A stretch of 12,889 nucleotides of DNA from Planctomycetia bacterium (lineage in GTDB: Bacteria > Planctomycetota > Planctomycetia > Gemmatales > Gemmataceae). How positions within the stretch are numbered: position 1 is the first letter of the stretch; the number at the start of each line of letters is the position of its first letter. The translations under genes and the position numbers were made by a program. Positions 1 through 7,266 of this stretch are shown here, in pieces. The stretch covers positions 1-12,889 of the forward strand of contig JANXSH010000673.1 in the NCBI GenBank assembly GCA_025356615.1. Reading direction: 5' to 3'. The notes under the pieces are model-generated. The model did no database searches and was not told the origin of the DNA. It was given only the letters and a program-made list of their open reading frames with translations.

Positions 1-464
1 GATTGCTCACCCCCGCGACGGTCGAGGTGCCGATCCTGGCGACGACCCGATCGAGCCTGATGCGCGAACTGGTCCGGCTCGCCGGGCAGTCGTGGCAGGT
101 CTACGACGCCGACGCCGTCCGCGAGGCGATCGAACAGCGCGAGACGCAGGGCAGCACCGCCCTCGCCGGCGGCGTCGCGGTGCCCCACCCGCATCGGCCC
201 CTGCCGAACAGTGTGTTGGGTGACAGCGTCGTCGCGTTCGCCCGGACCTCGCGCGGGATCCCCTTCGGCGGCCCCGGCGACGGGCTGACTGATCTCTTCT
301 TCCTCGTGCTGAGTTCCGACGCGGCGACGCACTTGCGCGTCCTGGCCCGCTTGGGCCGACTGATGCTGCGCGACGGACTCATCGATTCCCTCCGCGCGGC
401 GGAGAGTGGCGACGAGGCGCATGAACTCCTCTTAGCGGCGGAGCAAGAGTTGCTGATGAGTTGA
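1..464 (+). CDS. PTS EIIA type-2 (PtsN-like) domain protein, 5' partial
   Basis: This is the C-terminal part of a protein carrying a PTS EIIA type-2 domain, the fold of the nitrogen-regulatory phosphocarrier PtsN. The diagnostic segment is ALAGGVAVPHPHRP, in which the first His (residue 62 counting from the TTG at position 3) aligns with the phospho-accepting His. It is followed by a typical LTDLFFLVLS strand and the HLRVLARLGRLM helix. The frame is open to the left edge and there is no ribosome binding site or convincing start, so the gene begins outside the window. In planctomycetes this domain is commonly preceded by a small MerR/excisionase-like helix-turn-helix; that is family knowledge and not visible here. 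A regulatory rather than sugar-transport role is likely, because no EIIB or EIIC gene is nearby. The lipoprotein gene follows 21 bases downstream on the same strand. Confidence 0.85.
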   Translation, partial: LLTPATVEVPILATTRSSLMRELVRLAGQSWQVYDADAVREAIEQRETQGSTALAGGVAVPHPHRPLPNSVLGDSVVAFARTSRGIPFGGPGDGLTDLFFLVLSSDAATHLRVLARLGRLMLRDGLIDSLRAAESGDEAHELLLAAEQELLMS

Positions 465-485
465 CACCCCTTTTCCGAGGTCGCC

Positions 486-1427
486 ATGAGAGCCTGTTGT
501 ACGGTCGCCTTCCTGGGCCTGATGCTGATCGGCTGCGGGGACGAGAAGAAATCCTCTACTGCAAAGGATCGTAGTTCCAAGGACCAGGCAAAAAAAGAGA
601 ATCGGAACGCGAACAACAAGCCAGATGTTGCGGGAGAGCCAGCCCCGGCAGGTGCGGGTGGGGAGAAGCCCGGTGCGCCAGCCGATCTGAAGCCGCAAAC
701 GCGAATGGTCATCTACACCGGGCGGGTCGAATTGCTCGTCGATGATTTCGACGAAGGTCAGGCCAAATTGGCGAGTGTGATCGAGGCGAACAAGGCGTAT
801 GTCGCCCACAGCGAGACGATCGGCGAGCCGGGCACCCCGCGTTCGGGCAAGTGGACGCTGCGCGTGCCCGTGGCGGGGTTCGACACTCTCATGGACGCCA
901 TCGCGGGCCTGGGCGAGGCACGCAAGAAGAGCAAGGACAGCGACGACGTGACGGATCGCTACTTCGACACCAAGGCCACGGTCGTCAACCTCGAAGCGAG
1001 CGAGAAGACTTTGCGCGAGCTGTACAAGCAGCACCAGGTCGCCGGGAAATTGCCCGAGATCCTGGAGGTGGGCCGAGAAGTGACGCGCGTCCGGGGCGAG
1101 ATCGACGTCCGAGTCGGCCAGATGAAGCGATGGGAAAGCCTCACCGACTATTCGACGCTCGAGGTGTCGATGCGTGATCGAAAGGGCTACGTCCCGCCCG
1201 AGTCGCCCGAGTTCGACACGCAGATCGGCCGGACGTGGACTACCTCTCTCGAGGCACTCATCAGCACGGGCAAGGGGGTCGTTTTGTTCGCCGTCGCCGT
1301 CGCCCCCTGGCTGGGCGTGCTGCTCGTCCTCGGGCTGCTCGTCGGCTTGCCTATTCGCCTCCTGCGGCGGAGGGCGAAATCGCCGCCCGTCATTTCGCCT
1401 TCCCCACCAACTCTGTCAGATACTTGA
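486..1427 (+). CDS. DUF4349-family lipoprotein with C-terminal membrane segment
   Basis: The 313-residue product starts with a lipoprotein signal peptide: a hydrophobic stretch ending in the lipobox LIGC, with the lipidated Cys at residue 17. A low-complexity linker rich in Lys, Asn, Ala, Pro and Gly follows to about residue 70. The next part (about 75-290) matches DUF4349: a strand-rich start (RMVIYTGRVELLVDD), the segment KWTLRVPVAGFDTLMDAI, a helical stretch with coiled-coil character (about 155-215), and a long hydrophobic segment at about 265-290 followed by Arg-rich residues. The ATG at 486 is preceded by a well-placed GAGG. The function of DUF4349 proteins is not established; they are envelope proteins. 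The C-terminus overlaps the end of the convergent DUF885 gene by 38 bases. Confidence 0.88.
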   Translation: MRACCTVAFLGLMLIGCGDEKKSSTAKDRSSKDQAKKENRNANNKPDVAGEPAPAGAGGEKPGAPADLKPQTRMVIYTGRVELLVDDFDEGQAKLASVIEANKAYVAHSETIGEPGTPRSGKWTLRVPVAGFDTLMDAIAGLGEARKKSKDSDDVTDRYFDTKATVVNLEASEKTLRELYKQHQVAGKLPEILEVGREVTRVRGEIDVRVGQMKRWESLTDYSTLEVSMRDRKGYVPPESPEFDTQIGRTWTTSLEALISTGKGVVLFAVAVAPWLGVLLVLGLLVGLPIRLLRRRAKSPPVISPSPPTLSDT

Positions 1428-3141
1428 CCGGAACCGAGCCTTGTGACATCACCGCCTCATGGAATCGGCCCAGGCTAAACTTGTCGCCTTGCTCGCGCTG
1501 CACCTTCTGTCGGAGTTTGTAGATCGCCATCCGGCCCACGAAGTACGTCGAGAGCTGGCAAGAACTCAGTTTCGCCCGGACGACCTTGCCGACCGCCTCG
1601 CCCTCGGACTGGAACGCCTCGGCGGTCATGAACGCGACGGCCTGCTCGTCGGTCATCTCCGTGCAGTGCATCTTGTGGTCGAGGATGGCGTTGGCGACGG
1701 CGCGGAGATAGAACTTAAGTTGATTGAGCCGAAGTGCCAGGTCGCCCTCGCCGTAACCCTGGTCGAGCATCATCTGTTCGGTGTAGACGGCCCAGCCTTC
1801 GATGAACACGCCCGACGACAGCACGCGGCGGATCAGCGACGGGTGGCGGTTGGCGTACTCGAGCTGGACGTAGTGCCCCGGATACGCCTCGTGGATTGTC
1901 AGCAGGTGGAGCATGTGCCGGTTGTACTCCTGTAGCAGGCTCTCCTTGCGCCGCGCGTCCCAGTGCGACGGCGGCGGGCTGATGGCGTAGTAGCTCGACG
2001 CCTTCGGGTCGAGCGGCGGGGCGGCATTCAGGTACGCCACCGAGAAGCCGCGCTGGAACTCCGGCATTTCGATCACCCGGCAGCGGTCCGGGTCCGGGAG
2101 TTTCAGAATGTCTTTGGCCGTAATGAACGCTTTGATCTTCTCGGAATACGTCTTGGCGTCCTTGACGAGGTCTTCCGCCTTACTGTGGTCGTTGTTCAGC
2201 ACGCCCAGGACGCGCGTGATCGTCTCCCGTCGGCCCTCTTTGTCGTCGGCGGGCAGCGCCTTGCCCGGCTGGGTCTTGTGCCAGAGTTGGCGCGCGACGA
2301 CGTACATCTCGTTGCGGACGCGCGTGAACTCCGTCTCGGCGTCGCTCAGGACGGTCGCGGCGTCCATCCCGGCGTTGAGTTCGAGTTCGAGCTTCTTCGC
2401 GAACTTCTCCTTGCCTAGTCGCCATTCACCCTTCGCTCGGGGCACGAGCTTCTTTTCGAGGAACACTTGGTAGTCTTCGAGCGCGGCGACGGCACGGCGC
2501 GCACCGGCACTCAGCGGACTCGTCTTCGGATCCTCGCCGCTGAGGTCGAAGAGGCCGGACTTGTAGAAGTCGATCGCCCCCTTGTTCTGGCGCACGGCGG
2601 TCTCGGCGAACACCTTCGGCGGGTTGCCGAGCGTCGCTTTCGCCGCCGACACGATGCGCGGGATCGAGTCGATGCGCGAGGCGGCGTTCCTGACGTTGTC
2701 GAGTTTCGGCAACGTGGACTGCGTGAAGAGGTAGTAGACGCTCTCGCTGAGGTATTCGTTGAACGAGCGCGGGTCTTCCTCGAACGGCTTGCTGGTCTGG
2801 GCGAGCCAGAGGCGGTAGTCGAGGTCGTGGAGGAAGATTTCGCGATCGATCTGCCCGGCGCGCGTGAGCTTCTTCGCGTCGATCTCGGCGGACAGCGCTT
2901 CTTTCGTCTTACGCCAGCGCTCGACCCACGCAGCCCGCGCCTTAACCGAGATGTCGTCGAGCCGGTGGTCGTAGCGATGGTCGCCCGCCCTGGTCGCCTC
3001 CATCGGACGGGCCTTGAACTCGGCCTCGAGGAAGGATTTGAACAGCGCGGCGAGGCGCTGGTCTTCGGTCGCTGCGTCCCGACCGACGGCCGTCAGGGCT
3101 AGGAAGGTCAAGGCGAGTAGGAGGAGGAGCAGGCGTCGCAT
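1390..3141 (-). CDS. exported DUF885-family protein (predicted zinc peptidase-like)
   Basis: This 583-residue protein begins with a clear signal peptide (MRRLLLLLLALTFLALTAVG) and is predicted to act outside the cytoplasm. The body matches the DUF885 family in length and motifs. The family signature HEAYPGHY spans residues 417-424, with His417, Glu418 and His423 in the HExxPGH arrangement expected to bind metal, and EGWAVYTEQ begins at residue 448. DUF885 proteins are thought to be metal-dependent peptidases or hydrolases, but substrates are mostly unknown, so a proteolytic role is inferred. The start is the ATG at 3141 immediately before the signal peptide; the upstream Shine-Dalgarno match is weak. 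The gene is last in a same-strand run behind the LRR gene (24-base gap), which fits a shared transcript. Its 3' end overlaps the convergent DUF4349 gene. Confidence 0.9.
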   Translation of the reverse strand: MRRLLLLLLALTFLALTAVGRDAATEDQRLAALFKSFLEAEFKARPMEATRAGDHRYDHRLDDISVKARAAWVERWRKTKEALSAEIDAKKLTRAGQIDREIFLHDLDYRLWLAQTSKPFEEDPRSFNEYLSESVYYLFTQSTLPKLDNVRNAASRIDSIPRIVSAAKATLGNPPKVFAETAVRQNKGAIDFYKSGLFDLSGEDPKTSPLSAGARRAVAALEDYQVFLEKKLVPRAKGEWRLGKEKFAKKLELELNAGMDAATVLSDAETEFTRVRNEMYVVARQLWHKTQPGKALPADDKEGRRETITRVLGVLNNDHSKAEDLVKDAKTYSEKIKAFITAKDILKLPDPDRCRVIEMPEFQRGFSVAYLNAAPPLDPKASSYYAISPPPSHWDARRKESLLQEYNRHMLHLLTIHEAYPGHYVQLEYANRHPSLIRRVLSSGVFIEGWAVYTEQMMLDQGYGEGDLALRLNQLKFYLRAVANAILDHKMHCTEMTDEQAVAFMTAEAFQSEGEAVGKVVRAKLSSCQLSTYFVGRMAIYKLRQKVQREQGDKFSLGRFHEAVMSQGSVPVKYLTELVGKAK

Positions 3142-3165
3142 GGGATTGCCTTTTGAATCAAGGGG

Positions 3166-4404
3166 CTAGAGGATTGTGATACGGTCGCCGAAGTGACGTT
3201 GCAATAGATCGGTTCCGTACCCGACCGAGACGGTGAGCCGAGTCAGGTTTTCCAGGCCAGGCGTCGCGACGATGGCGGCGGCGGGTTCCTCGTCGATGGG
3301 AATGAGTTGTACGTCCAGTTCGCGAAGATTCGTACCGAGCGGAGAACGAAGGAGTGAGACGATATCCGCGCCGGTGATGTTGGTCAGCGTCAAGTCCAGT
3401 ACCCGGAGACCTCTCAGGTTCGACGAACTGATCAGCGCGCGAAGCCCGTCCGAGCCGATCTGACAGCCGCCGAGCTCGAGAGTCGTCAAGTTGGTGAGGA
3501 ACATCGACCGGGAGAGGGCCGTCGCCCCCGCTTCCCCGATCAGACAGCGGACGAGGCGGAGTTCGCGAAGTTCGCTTAGGCCGGGGCAACTCGCGAGGAG
3601 GCGGGCACCGCCGTCAGCGATATTGTTGTGGGACAGGTCCAGGGAGCGGAGCCGGGGCCACGAGGCTGGTGTCGTGAGGAGCTTGACCCCGGCCGCCGTC
3701 AGCCCGCATACCGTGAGCTGCAACGTTTCGAGTTCCGTAAGGTTTGGCGCGGAGGCGAGTCGTGCCGCGCCTTCGTCGCCGACGGACACACTCTCGAGAA
3801 GCAGGTGTCGGAGCGCCCGGAAACCAACACTCGTACTGAGGATACGCGAGCAGCCCGGTCCCAGCCGGGTACTCCCCCCTTGAACCCACTGATACCGGAA
3901 ATGGAAGGTTCGCAGTCGGCACGTCTTCCCAAGAACTTCCAACTCTTCGTCGCCGAAATTCCCCGTCGGGAACTCCAGTCCGCGCACCCGGTCGATGCCC
4001 GGCGACCGCGCCAGTCGGCGGACCGTGTTCGGCGTCACCTGGTGGATGCACACCATCTCGAGCGGAGACGCCGCGAGCATGGCGAGCCCCTGACTCCGCC
4101 ATACGTTGTAGTTCGGCAGAGACACCCCGTCGATGAAGCCGCGACGGAAGGCATTGCCCCAGACGACCTTCGGCAACCCGGGCAACTCGGCCCGCCACGT
4201 CTCGCCGTGTTGACGCAGCAACTCCGCTTCGCGCAAGGTCATCGCCTCGTCATCGTCATCGACCTCCTCCAGCGCGCATTGCAGGCGGATGAACTCGGCG
4301 CGGTCACTCTCGCCGTGGTCGTCGAGCCAGTCGGCGTAGATGAGCCGGTGGGCGTCGTCGTCCGGCTCTTCGCAGATCGCCTTCAGGAAGCCTGGATGAT
4401 TCAT
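3166..4404 (-). CDS. TIGR02996-domain leucine-rich repeat protein
   Basis: The 412-residue product opens with the short repeat-companion domain typical of Gemmata-type planctomycetes (TIGR02996): residues 20-29 read RLIYADWLDD and residues 35-42 read RAEFIRLQ. The region from about 195 to 395 is built of seven or eight leucine-rich repeats of 27-28 residues, of the ribonuclease-inhibitor kind, for example LRSLDLSHNNIADGGARLL and LTTLELGGCQIGSDGLRAL. There is no signal peptide, so it is probably cytoplasmic. LRRs usually bind proteins; the companion domain has no known activity. The gene begins 14 bases after the stop of the glgC-like gene and ends 24 bases before the DUF885 gene, so it is likely co-transcribed with both. 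Such proteins occur in many copies in these genomes, so the operon position alone does not prove a link to glycogen metabolism. Confidence 0.9.
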   Translation of the reverse strand: MNHPGFLKAICEEPDDDAHRLIYADWLDDHGESDRAEFIRLQCALEEVDDDDEAMTLREAELLRQHGETWRAELPGLPKVVWGNAFRRGFIDGVSLPNYNVWRSQGLAMLAASPLEMVCIHQVTPNTVRRLARSPGIDRVRGLEFPTGNFGDEELEVLGKTCRLRTFHFRYQWVQGGSTRLGPGCSRILSTSVGFRALRHLLLESVSVGDEGAARLASAPNLTELETLQLTVCGLTAAGVKLLTTPASWPRLRSLDLSHNNIADGGARLLASCPGLSELRELRLVRCLIGEAGATALSRSMFLTNLTTLELGGCQIGSDGLRALISSSNLRGLRVLDLTLTNITGADIVSLLRSPLGTNLRELDVQLIPIDEEPAAAIVATPGLENLTRLTVSVGYGTDLLQRHFGDRITIL

Positions 4405-4418
4405 GGGCGGGTCTCGCG

Positions 4419-5708
4419 TCAGATCACGGTCCCGTCCGGGACGACGGTCCCGCGCGGCACGACGACGATGCCGTCGCGGATGACGTACATCTCCGTTTCC
4501 GCGTCACGCCTCTTCGCCTGGTTGGTGATGCGCACGTTACGGCCGATGCGGCAATCCTTATCGACGATGGCGCGGACGATCGTCGTGCCCTCGCCGATGC
4601 CGATGTCGGGGATGCCCTTGACGCGGTTCTCGGCGCGGTCGGCATCGCTCTCGTAGCGGTCGGCCCCAGTGAGGACGGTGTCGCGCAGGACGGCGTTCTT
4701 GCCGACGAGGGTCCGCTGGCCGATGACGCACCGCTCGATGACGGCCCCCTCCTCGATGAAACAGCCGTCGCTGACCAGAGCGTGGTCGAGCCGACTCGCC
4801 TGGACGTGGGCCGTGGGCAGGTTCCTCATGCGCGTGAAGATGACGCCGTCGGGGCTGTGGAAGTCGAACGGCGGGGCGTCCCCTGCCAACGCTAAATGGG
4901 CCTCGTAGTAGCTGCGGATCGAGGTGCCGAGGTCCGCCCAGTAGTCGGTGAAGAGATGGGCCTGGACGTTGTGCGTCTGGAGCATGGGGATGAAGTGCTG
5001 CGTGACGAGGTCGTTGTCCTGGGGGGTGCGTGTGAGCAGATCGAGCAACACCTCGCGTTTGCACAGGTAGATGCCCATGTTCGCGAGGTAGTCCTTGCCG
5101 GCGGCGTGGAGGCCACGATCCTGGAGCCAGTCGGCGGGGGCGCGGAGGGCGTCGAGCTGGGAGTCGAGGCGAGGCTTCTCGACGAGTTCGAGCAGCCGGT
5201 GCGAGTCGTCCACGCGCACGATACCGAGGCCGGACGCCTGGTGCCGTCGTACCGGGGCGACGGCGATGGTGATGTCGGCGTTGGTCGCGCGGTGGGTCTG
5301 GAGCATGTCGTTGAAGTTCATGCGATACAGGCCGTCGCCGCTGAGGATCAGCACGTCCCGGCTGTGGTCATCGACGAGGTAGCGGATGTTCTGGCGCAGC
5401 GCGTCGGCGGTGCCGCGATACCAGTCGGACCCCTCGTTGGTCTGTTGCGCGGCAAGGACTTCGACGAAGCCCCGGCGGAAGGGGGCGAACTTATAGGTGT
5501 TCGCGATGTGGTGGTGGAGGCTGACGCTGAGGAACTGCGTGAGGACGTACAGGCGTATCAGGCCGCTGTTGATGCAGTTGCTGACGGGGATGTCGATGAG
5601 GCGGTACTTGCCCGCGACGGGGACGGCGGGGACGCTGCGGTGCCGGGTCAGTGGGTGCAAGGCCGACCCGCGTCCGCCGCCCAGGAGGAAACCTATCACG
5701 TTCTGCAT
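4419..5708 (-). CDS. glgC: ADP-glucose pyrophosphorylase-like protein (GlgC family), altered nucleotide loop
   Basis: GlgC makes ADP-glucose from ATP and glucose-1-phosphate for glycogen synthesis. The nucleotidyltransferase domain shows LLGGGRG (residues 8-14), GKYRLIDIPVSNCINSG (33-49), WYRGTADALRQN (96-107), SGD with Asp125 at the expected catalytic position, and LVEKP with Lys178 at the glucose-1-phosphate site. A C-terminal left-handed beta-helix with hexapeptide-like repeats follows. Two normally invariant residues are replaced: the Arg of GTRL is Ala16 and the Lys of RAKPAVP is Val26. The His usually following the catalytic Asp is Gly126. Length (429 residues) is normal. The start is the ATG at 5708: the upstream sequence has GAGGG seven bases before it and the family begins here. 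A longer in-frame start at 5768 would add 20 non-conserved residues. The gene heads a run with the LRR and DUF885 genes. It may be a non-catalytic or altered-specificity paralogue. Confidence 0.88.
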   Translation of the reverse strand: MQNVIGFLLGGGRGSALHPLTRHRSVPAVPVAGKYRLIDIPVSNCINSGLIRLYVLTQFLSVSLHHHIANTYKFAPFRRGFVEVLAAQQTNEGSDWYRGTADALRQNIRYLVDDHSRDVLILSGDGLYRMNFNDMLQTHRATNADITIAVAPVRRHQASGLGIVRVDDSHRLLELVEKPRLDSQLDALRAPADWLQDRGLHAAGKDYLANMGIYLCKREVLLDLLTRTPQDNDLVTQHFIPMLQTHNVQAHLFTDYWADLGTSIRSYYEAHLALAGDAPPFDFHSPDGVIFTRMRNLPTAHVQASRLDHALVSDGCFIEEGAVIERCVIGQRTLVGKNAVLRDTVLTGADRYESDADRAENRVKGIPDIGIGEGTTIVRAIVDKDCRIGRNVRITNQAKRRDAETEMYVIRDGIVVVPRGTVVPDGTVI

Positions 5709-6148
5709 CACTCTGCCCTCTTCGGCTCCGGTCGATTCGTCGCGGTTGGATAACAGATGGTATCGCACATCGGGAGAGGCGCGGCAAGGGAGGGGGGCGT
5801 AAAGTGTTGCGGTTGTGGCGAGATGATTCGCGCCCGCGATACCGGGCCGAGCGGAGTGGATCAGGTATTGGCCGTGGCCGACCTCCCCTGGCCCGCATCG
5901 AGGAAGTTTTGAAGCACCTCGACGAACCTTCTAATGTCGTCGTCAGCCTCCGCAATAACGAACGCGATCCGGGCGTAGTCTAACACAGTAGTTGCAACCT
6001 TTGAAAAACGACGCAAGCTCCATCCATAAGATGGTTTGTGACCAAACAGACCAACCCCATGGTGGAGCATGCGTCATCAACAGTCTACCACTACAGCGCA
6101 GCTTTATCGGTCTATAGAATGAGAGCGTCGCCGGGGAGGGAAGCTCCC
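5709..6148. other. intergenic stretch upstream of glgC-like gene
   Basis: No convincing complete gene is seen here. The part next to 5708 contains the ribosome binding site of the glgC-like gene and presumably its promoter, but no good -35/-10 pair could be picked out. A 69-codon minus-strand frame (5861-6070) has a C-terminal part (ARIAFVIAEADDDIRRF) that looks protein-like and faintly recalls the ends of fold-type I aminotransferases. It has no clear start signal, and its first codons lie inside the hairpin at 6010-6075, so it is at most a gene remnant. From about 5980 onward the composition becomes more AT-rich. Confidence 0.5.
6010..6075. repeat. long imperfect inverted repeat (hairpin)
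   Basis: The left arm, 6010-6027 (GACGCAAGCTCCATCCAT), pairs with the right arm, 6059-6075 (ATGGTGGAGCATGCGTC). Together they form 16 base pairs with a single A-A mismatch (6016/6069) and one bulged T (6023). The 31-base interior can form a second small stem, GTTTG (6034-6038) with CAAAC (6043-6047), around the loop TGAC. There is no T-tract on either side, so it does not look like a simple intrinsic terminator. It sits 73 bases before the start of an IS701-like transposase remnant. It could be an end structure of a mobile element, a REP-like or MITE-like palindrome, or a structured RNA; the sequence alone does not decide. Confidence 0.6.
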
Positions 6149-6325
6149 ATGACCGATCGAGACCTCTCGCGCCTCGGGCCCGCTTTCTCGTCCTACCTCG
6201 GTCGCTACCGCGACTGCTTCCTCCGGGACCGCATCGCCGGCCACTTCGACGACTACTGTCGGGGTCTGCTCTCCGACCCGCCGCTCGAGACCGCCGAGCC
6301 GATCGCCCTCGTCTGCGGCACCGCT
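6149..6325 (+). pseudogene. 5' remnant of an IS701-family transposase
   Basis: The frame from the ATG at 6149 encodes MTDRDLSRLGPAFSSYLGRY and continues through CFLRDRIAGHFDDYCRGLLS to EPIALVCGTA. This matches the N-terminal region of IS701-family DDE transposases (typical pattern: cFxR, LLSDxPRKSxEPIAL). A GGAGGG ribosome binding site lies upstream. After about residue 59 the expected continuation (the VRTLQEFL-type segment and the DDE catalytic core) is missing. The frame runs on with unrelated, Arg-rich sequence to a stop at 6533-6535. No DDE residues, no full-length transposase and no clear terminal inverted repeats were found, so this is a dead fragment. The IS701 assignment comes from recalled family motifs and was not searched. 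Confidence 0.6.
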
Positions 6326-6527
6326 CGCCCTGGACCGGCTCCGGGGGGGGAAAATCCGCAGGTGACGAGGGAGCAGGTGTGCCGGGCGTCGAACGTGCGG
6401 TGCGCGATCCTATTTCGTCGTCGGCGGGGGACGCCGGAGACGAGTCATGTGGGCGAGGTAGTCCGCTATCACCAGCGGCGAAACGAGCAGGCCACGCGCT
6501 CCCACAAGAAGCGGCGGCATGGGTGGA
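6326..6527. other. unassigned spacer after the transposase remnant
   Basis: No gene can be supported here. The plus-strand frame continuing from the transposase remnant is rich in Arg and has no family resemblance. On the minus strand there is a short stretch encoding a hydrophobic piece (MPPLLVGARGLLVSPLVIAD...) of about 36 residues that ends at a stop. It has no ribosome binding site that sets it apart, and could be debris from a membrane protein gene. The segment is GC-rich compared with the orphan gene that follows it, which suggests the junction between two kinds of DNA lies near 6540. Confidence 0.35.
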
Positions 6528-6926
6528 TCATCTAAACACGCGCTGTAGTGCTAGCGTCCCATCAGGCCCATTTACCTGGTAATGTTGATTGTAACGGCGA
6601 TGACACACGATGTGGATCGCAGATTCTCTAGGGGCTGCAACGCTAGCGAAATTCTGATAGGTCAAGGCTGCAACGCGATCATCGCCACAAATAAGGCCGA
6701 TCACAATTTCAAATTCCAATCCTCTCTGTCGCAGTATCGACTGTTCGACCATCGAAAATATAAATCCCCAAGGACTGCGGCATCTCGTACTATATTTCAA
6801 GTAGACGAAGAGATGATCGTTAAGACGGAAGAATGGTGCCTGATAGCGAATACTCACGGTCACGCCTGCACACGCGAGTTGATGTAGCGCCGCACCCTCA
6901 TAGAATTCCTGCTTCTTTATTGCCAT
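6528..6926 (-). CDS. conserved hypothetical protein, unknown function (orphan in mosaic region)
   Basis: The 132-residue product starts MAIKKQEFYEGAALHQLACA and contains FFRLNDHLFVYLKYSTRCRS, PWGFIFSMVEQ, and then the hydrophobic core EFEIVIGLICGDDRVAALTY. The composition and the spacing of charged, aromatic and hydrophobic residues look like a real compact alpha/beta protein. The ATG at 6926 has GGAG six bases upstream. The opposite-strand frame (6582-6887) is much less protein-like. No family name can be given with confidence. The pattern resembles small uncharacterised proteins (E-G-A-A-L, LKYST, SPWGF, GLxCGxDGVAAL) scattered through bacteria. The end (GPDGTLALQRVFR) may be cut short or altered, since the sequence after GPDGTL no longer looks conserved. 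The gene is AT-richer than its neighbours and lies next to transposase debris, which suggests horizontal acquisition. There is no signal peptide or membrane segment. Confidence 0.6.
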   Translation of the reverse strand: MAIKKQEFYEGAALHQLACAGVTVSIRYQAPFFRLNDHLFVYLKYSTRCRSPWGFIFSMVEQSILRQRGLEFEIVIGLICGDDRVAALTYQNFASVAAPRESAIHIVCHRRYNQHYQVNGPDGTLALQRVFR

Positions 6927-7266
6927 GCGCGAACTCCGGGGAACGCCTCCTCACATCATGGGCGTCTCATTTTGGAGATCGGAGACGACGAGACCCAAAA
7001 ACTTTTACCAGTGTCTCTTCGATATCCGGCCGCCCATACCCACTCTTTGGCTGTATATTTAGCATATCGAGGTGAACACAGAACGCAAATGATAAGCGCA
7101 AGATTGACGCCAGGAAAGTTACATCAAGAACTCTCCCGAGATCAGGATGGGACGAACTTAGCAGCTCAACTTGTCTGACCGGACGAGTACACCCTAGAGC
7201 CGATGCCGTATGAATCGGCCCAGGAGCCGCATTTGTGCCCGAAGTATGGGCTGAATACCTCCCCAC
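6927..7266. other. AT-richer intergenic stretch between ftsH and the orphan gene
   Basis: No gene is supported. A minus-strand frame from a GTG at 7266 to a stop at 6967 exists, but it has no ribosome binding site and its first half is not protein-like. Its last third (HLDMLNIQPKSGYGRPDIEE...) could be residual coding sequence. The segment next to 6926 carries the Shine-Dalgarno GGAG of the orphan gene. A small hairpin lies at 7199-7219, just downstream of ftsH. Confidence 0.4.
7199..7219 (-). terminator. weak hairpin downstream of ftsH
   Basis: GCCGAT at 7199-7204 and ATCGGC at 7214-7219 form a perfect 6-bp stem around a 9-base loop, about 48 bases after the ftsH stop codon in the direction of ftsH transcription. 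There is no T-run behind it, so intrinsic termination would be inefficient; it may only protect the 3' end or be chance. Confidence 0.25.

Noticed and set aside
5709..5768. 20-residue N-terminal extension of the GlgC-like protein
   Set aside because: The extension is not family-like, while the ATG at 5708 has a well-spaced GAGGG and begins exactly where GlgC proteins begin.
5861..6070. 69-codon minus-strand frame with an aminotransferase-like tail
   Set aside because: No ribosome binding site, its start is inside the palindrome, and the resemblance covers only about 30 residues; at best a remnant.
5978..6075. Possible integron attC site (GTCTAAC at 5978-5984 followed by a palindrome)
   Set aside because: GTCTAAC fits the RYYYAAC core, but no matching GTTRRRY partner follows within the expected distance and the palindrome arms do not include the core, so an attC call is not supported.
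6967..7266. 99-codon minus-strand frame from a GTG directly after ftsH
   Set aside because: No ribosome binding site, low-complexity first half, and no recognisable domain; only the last third looks remotely coding.
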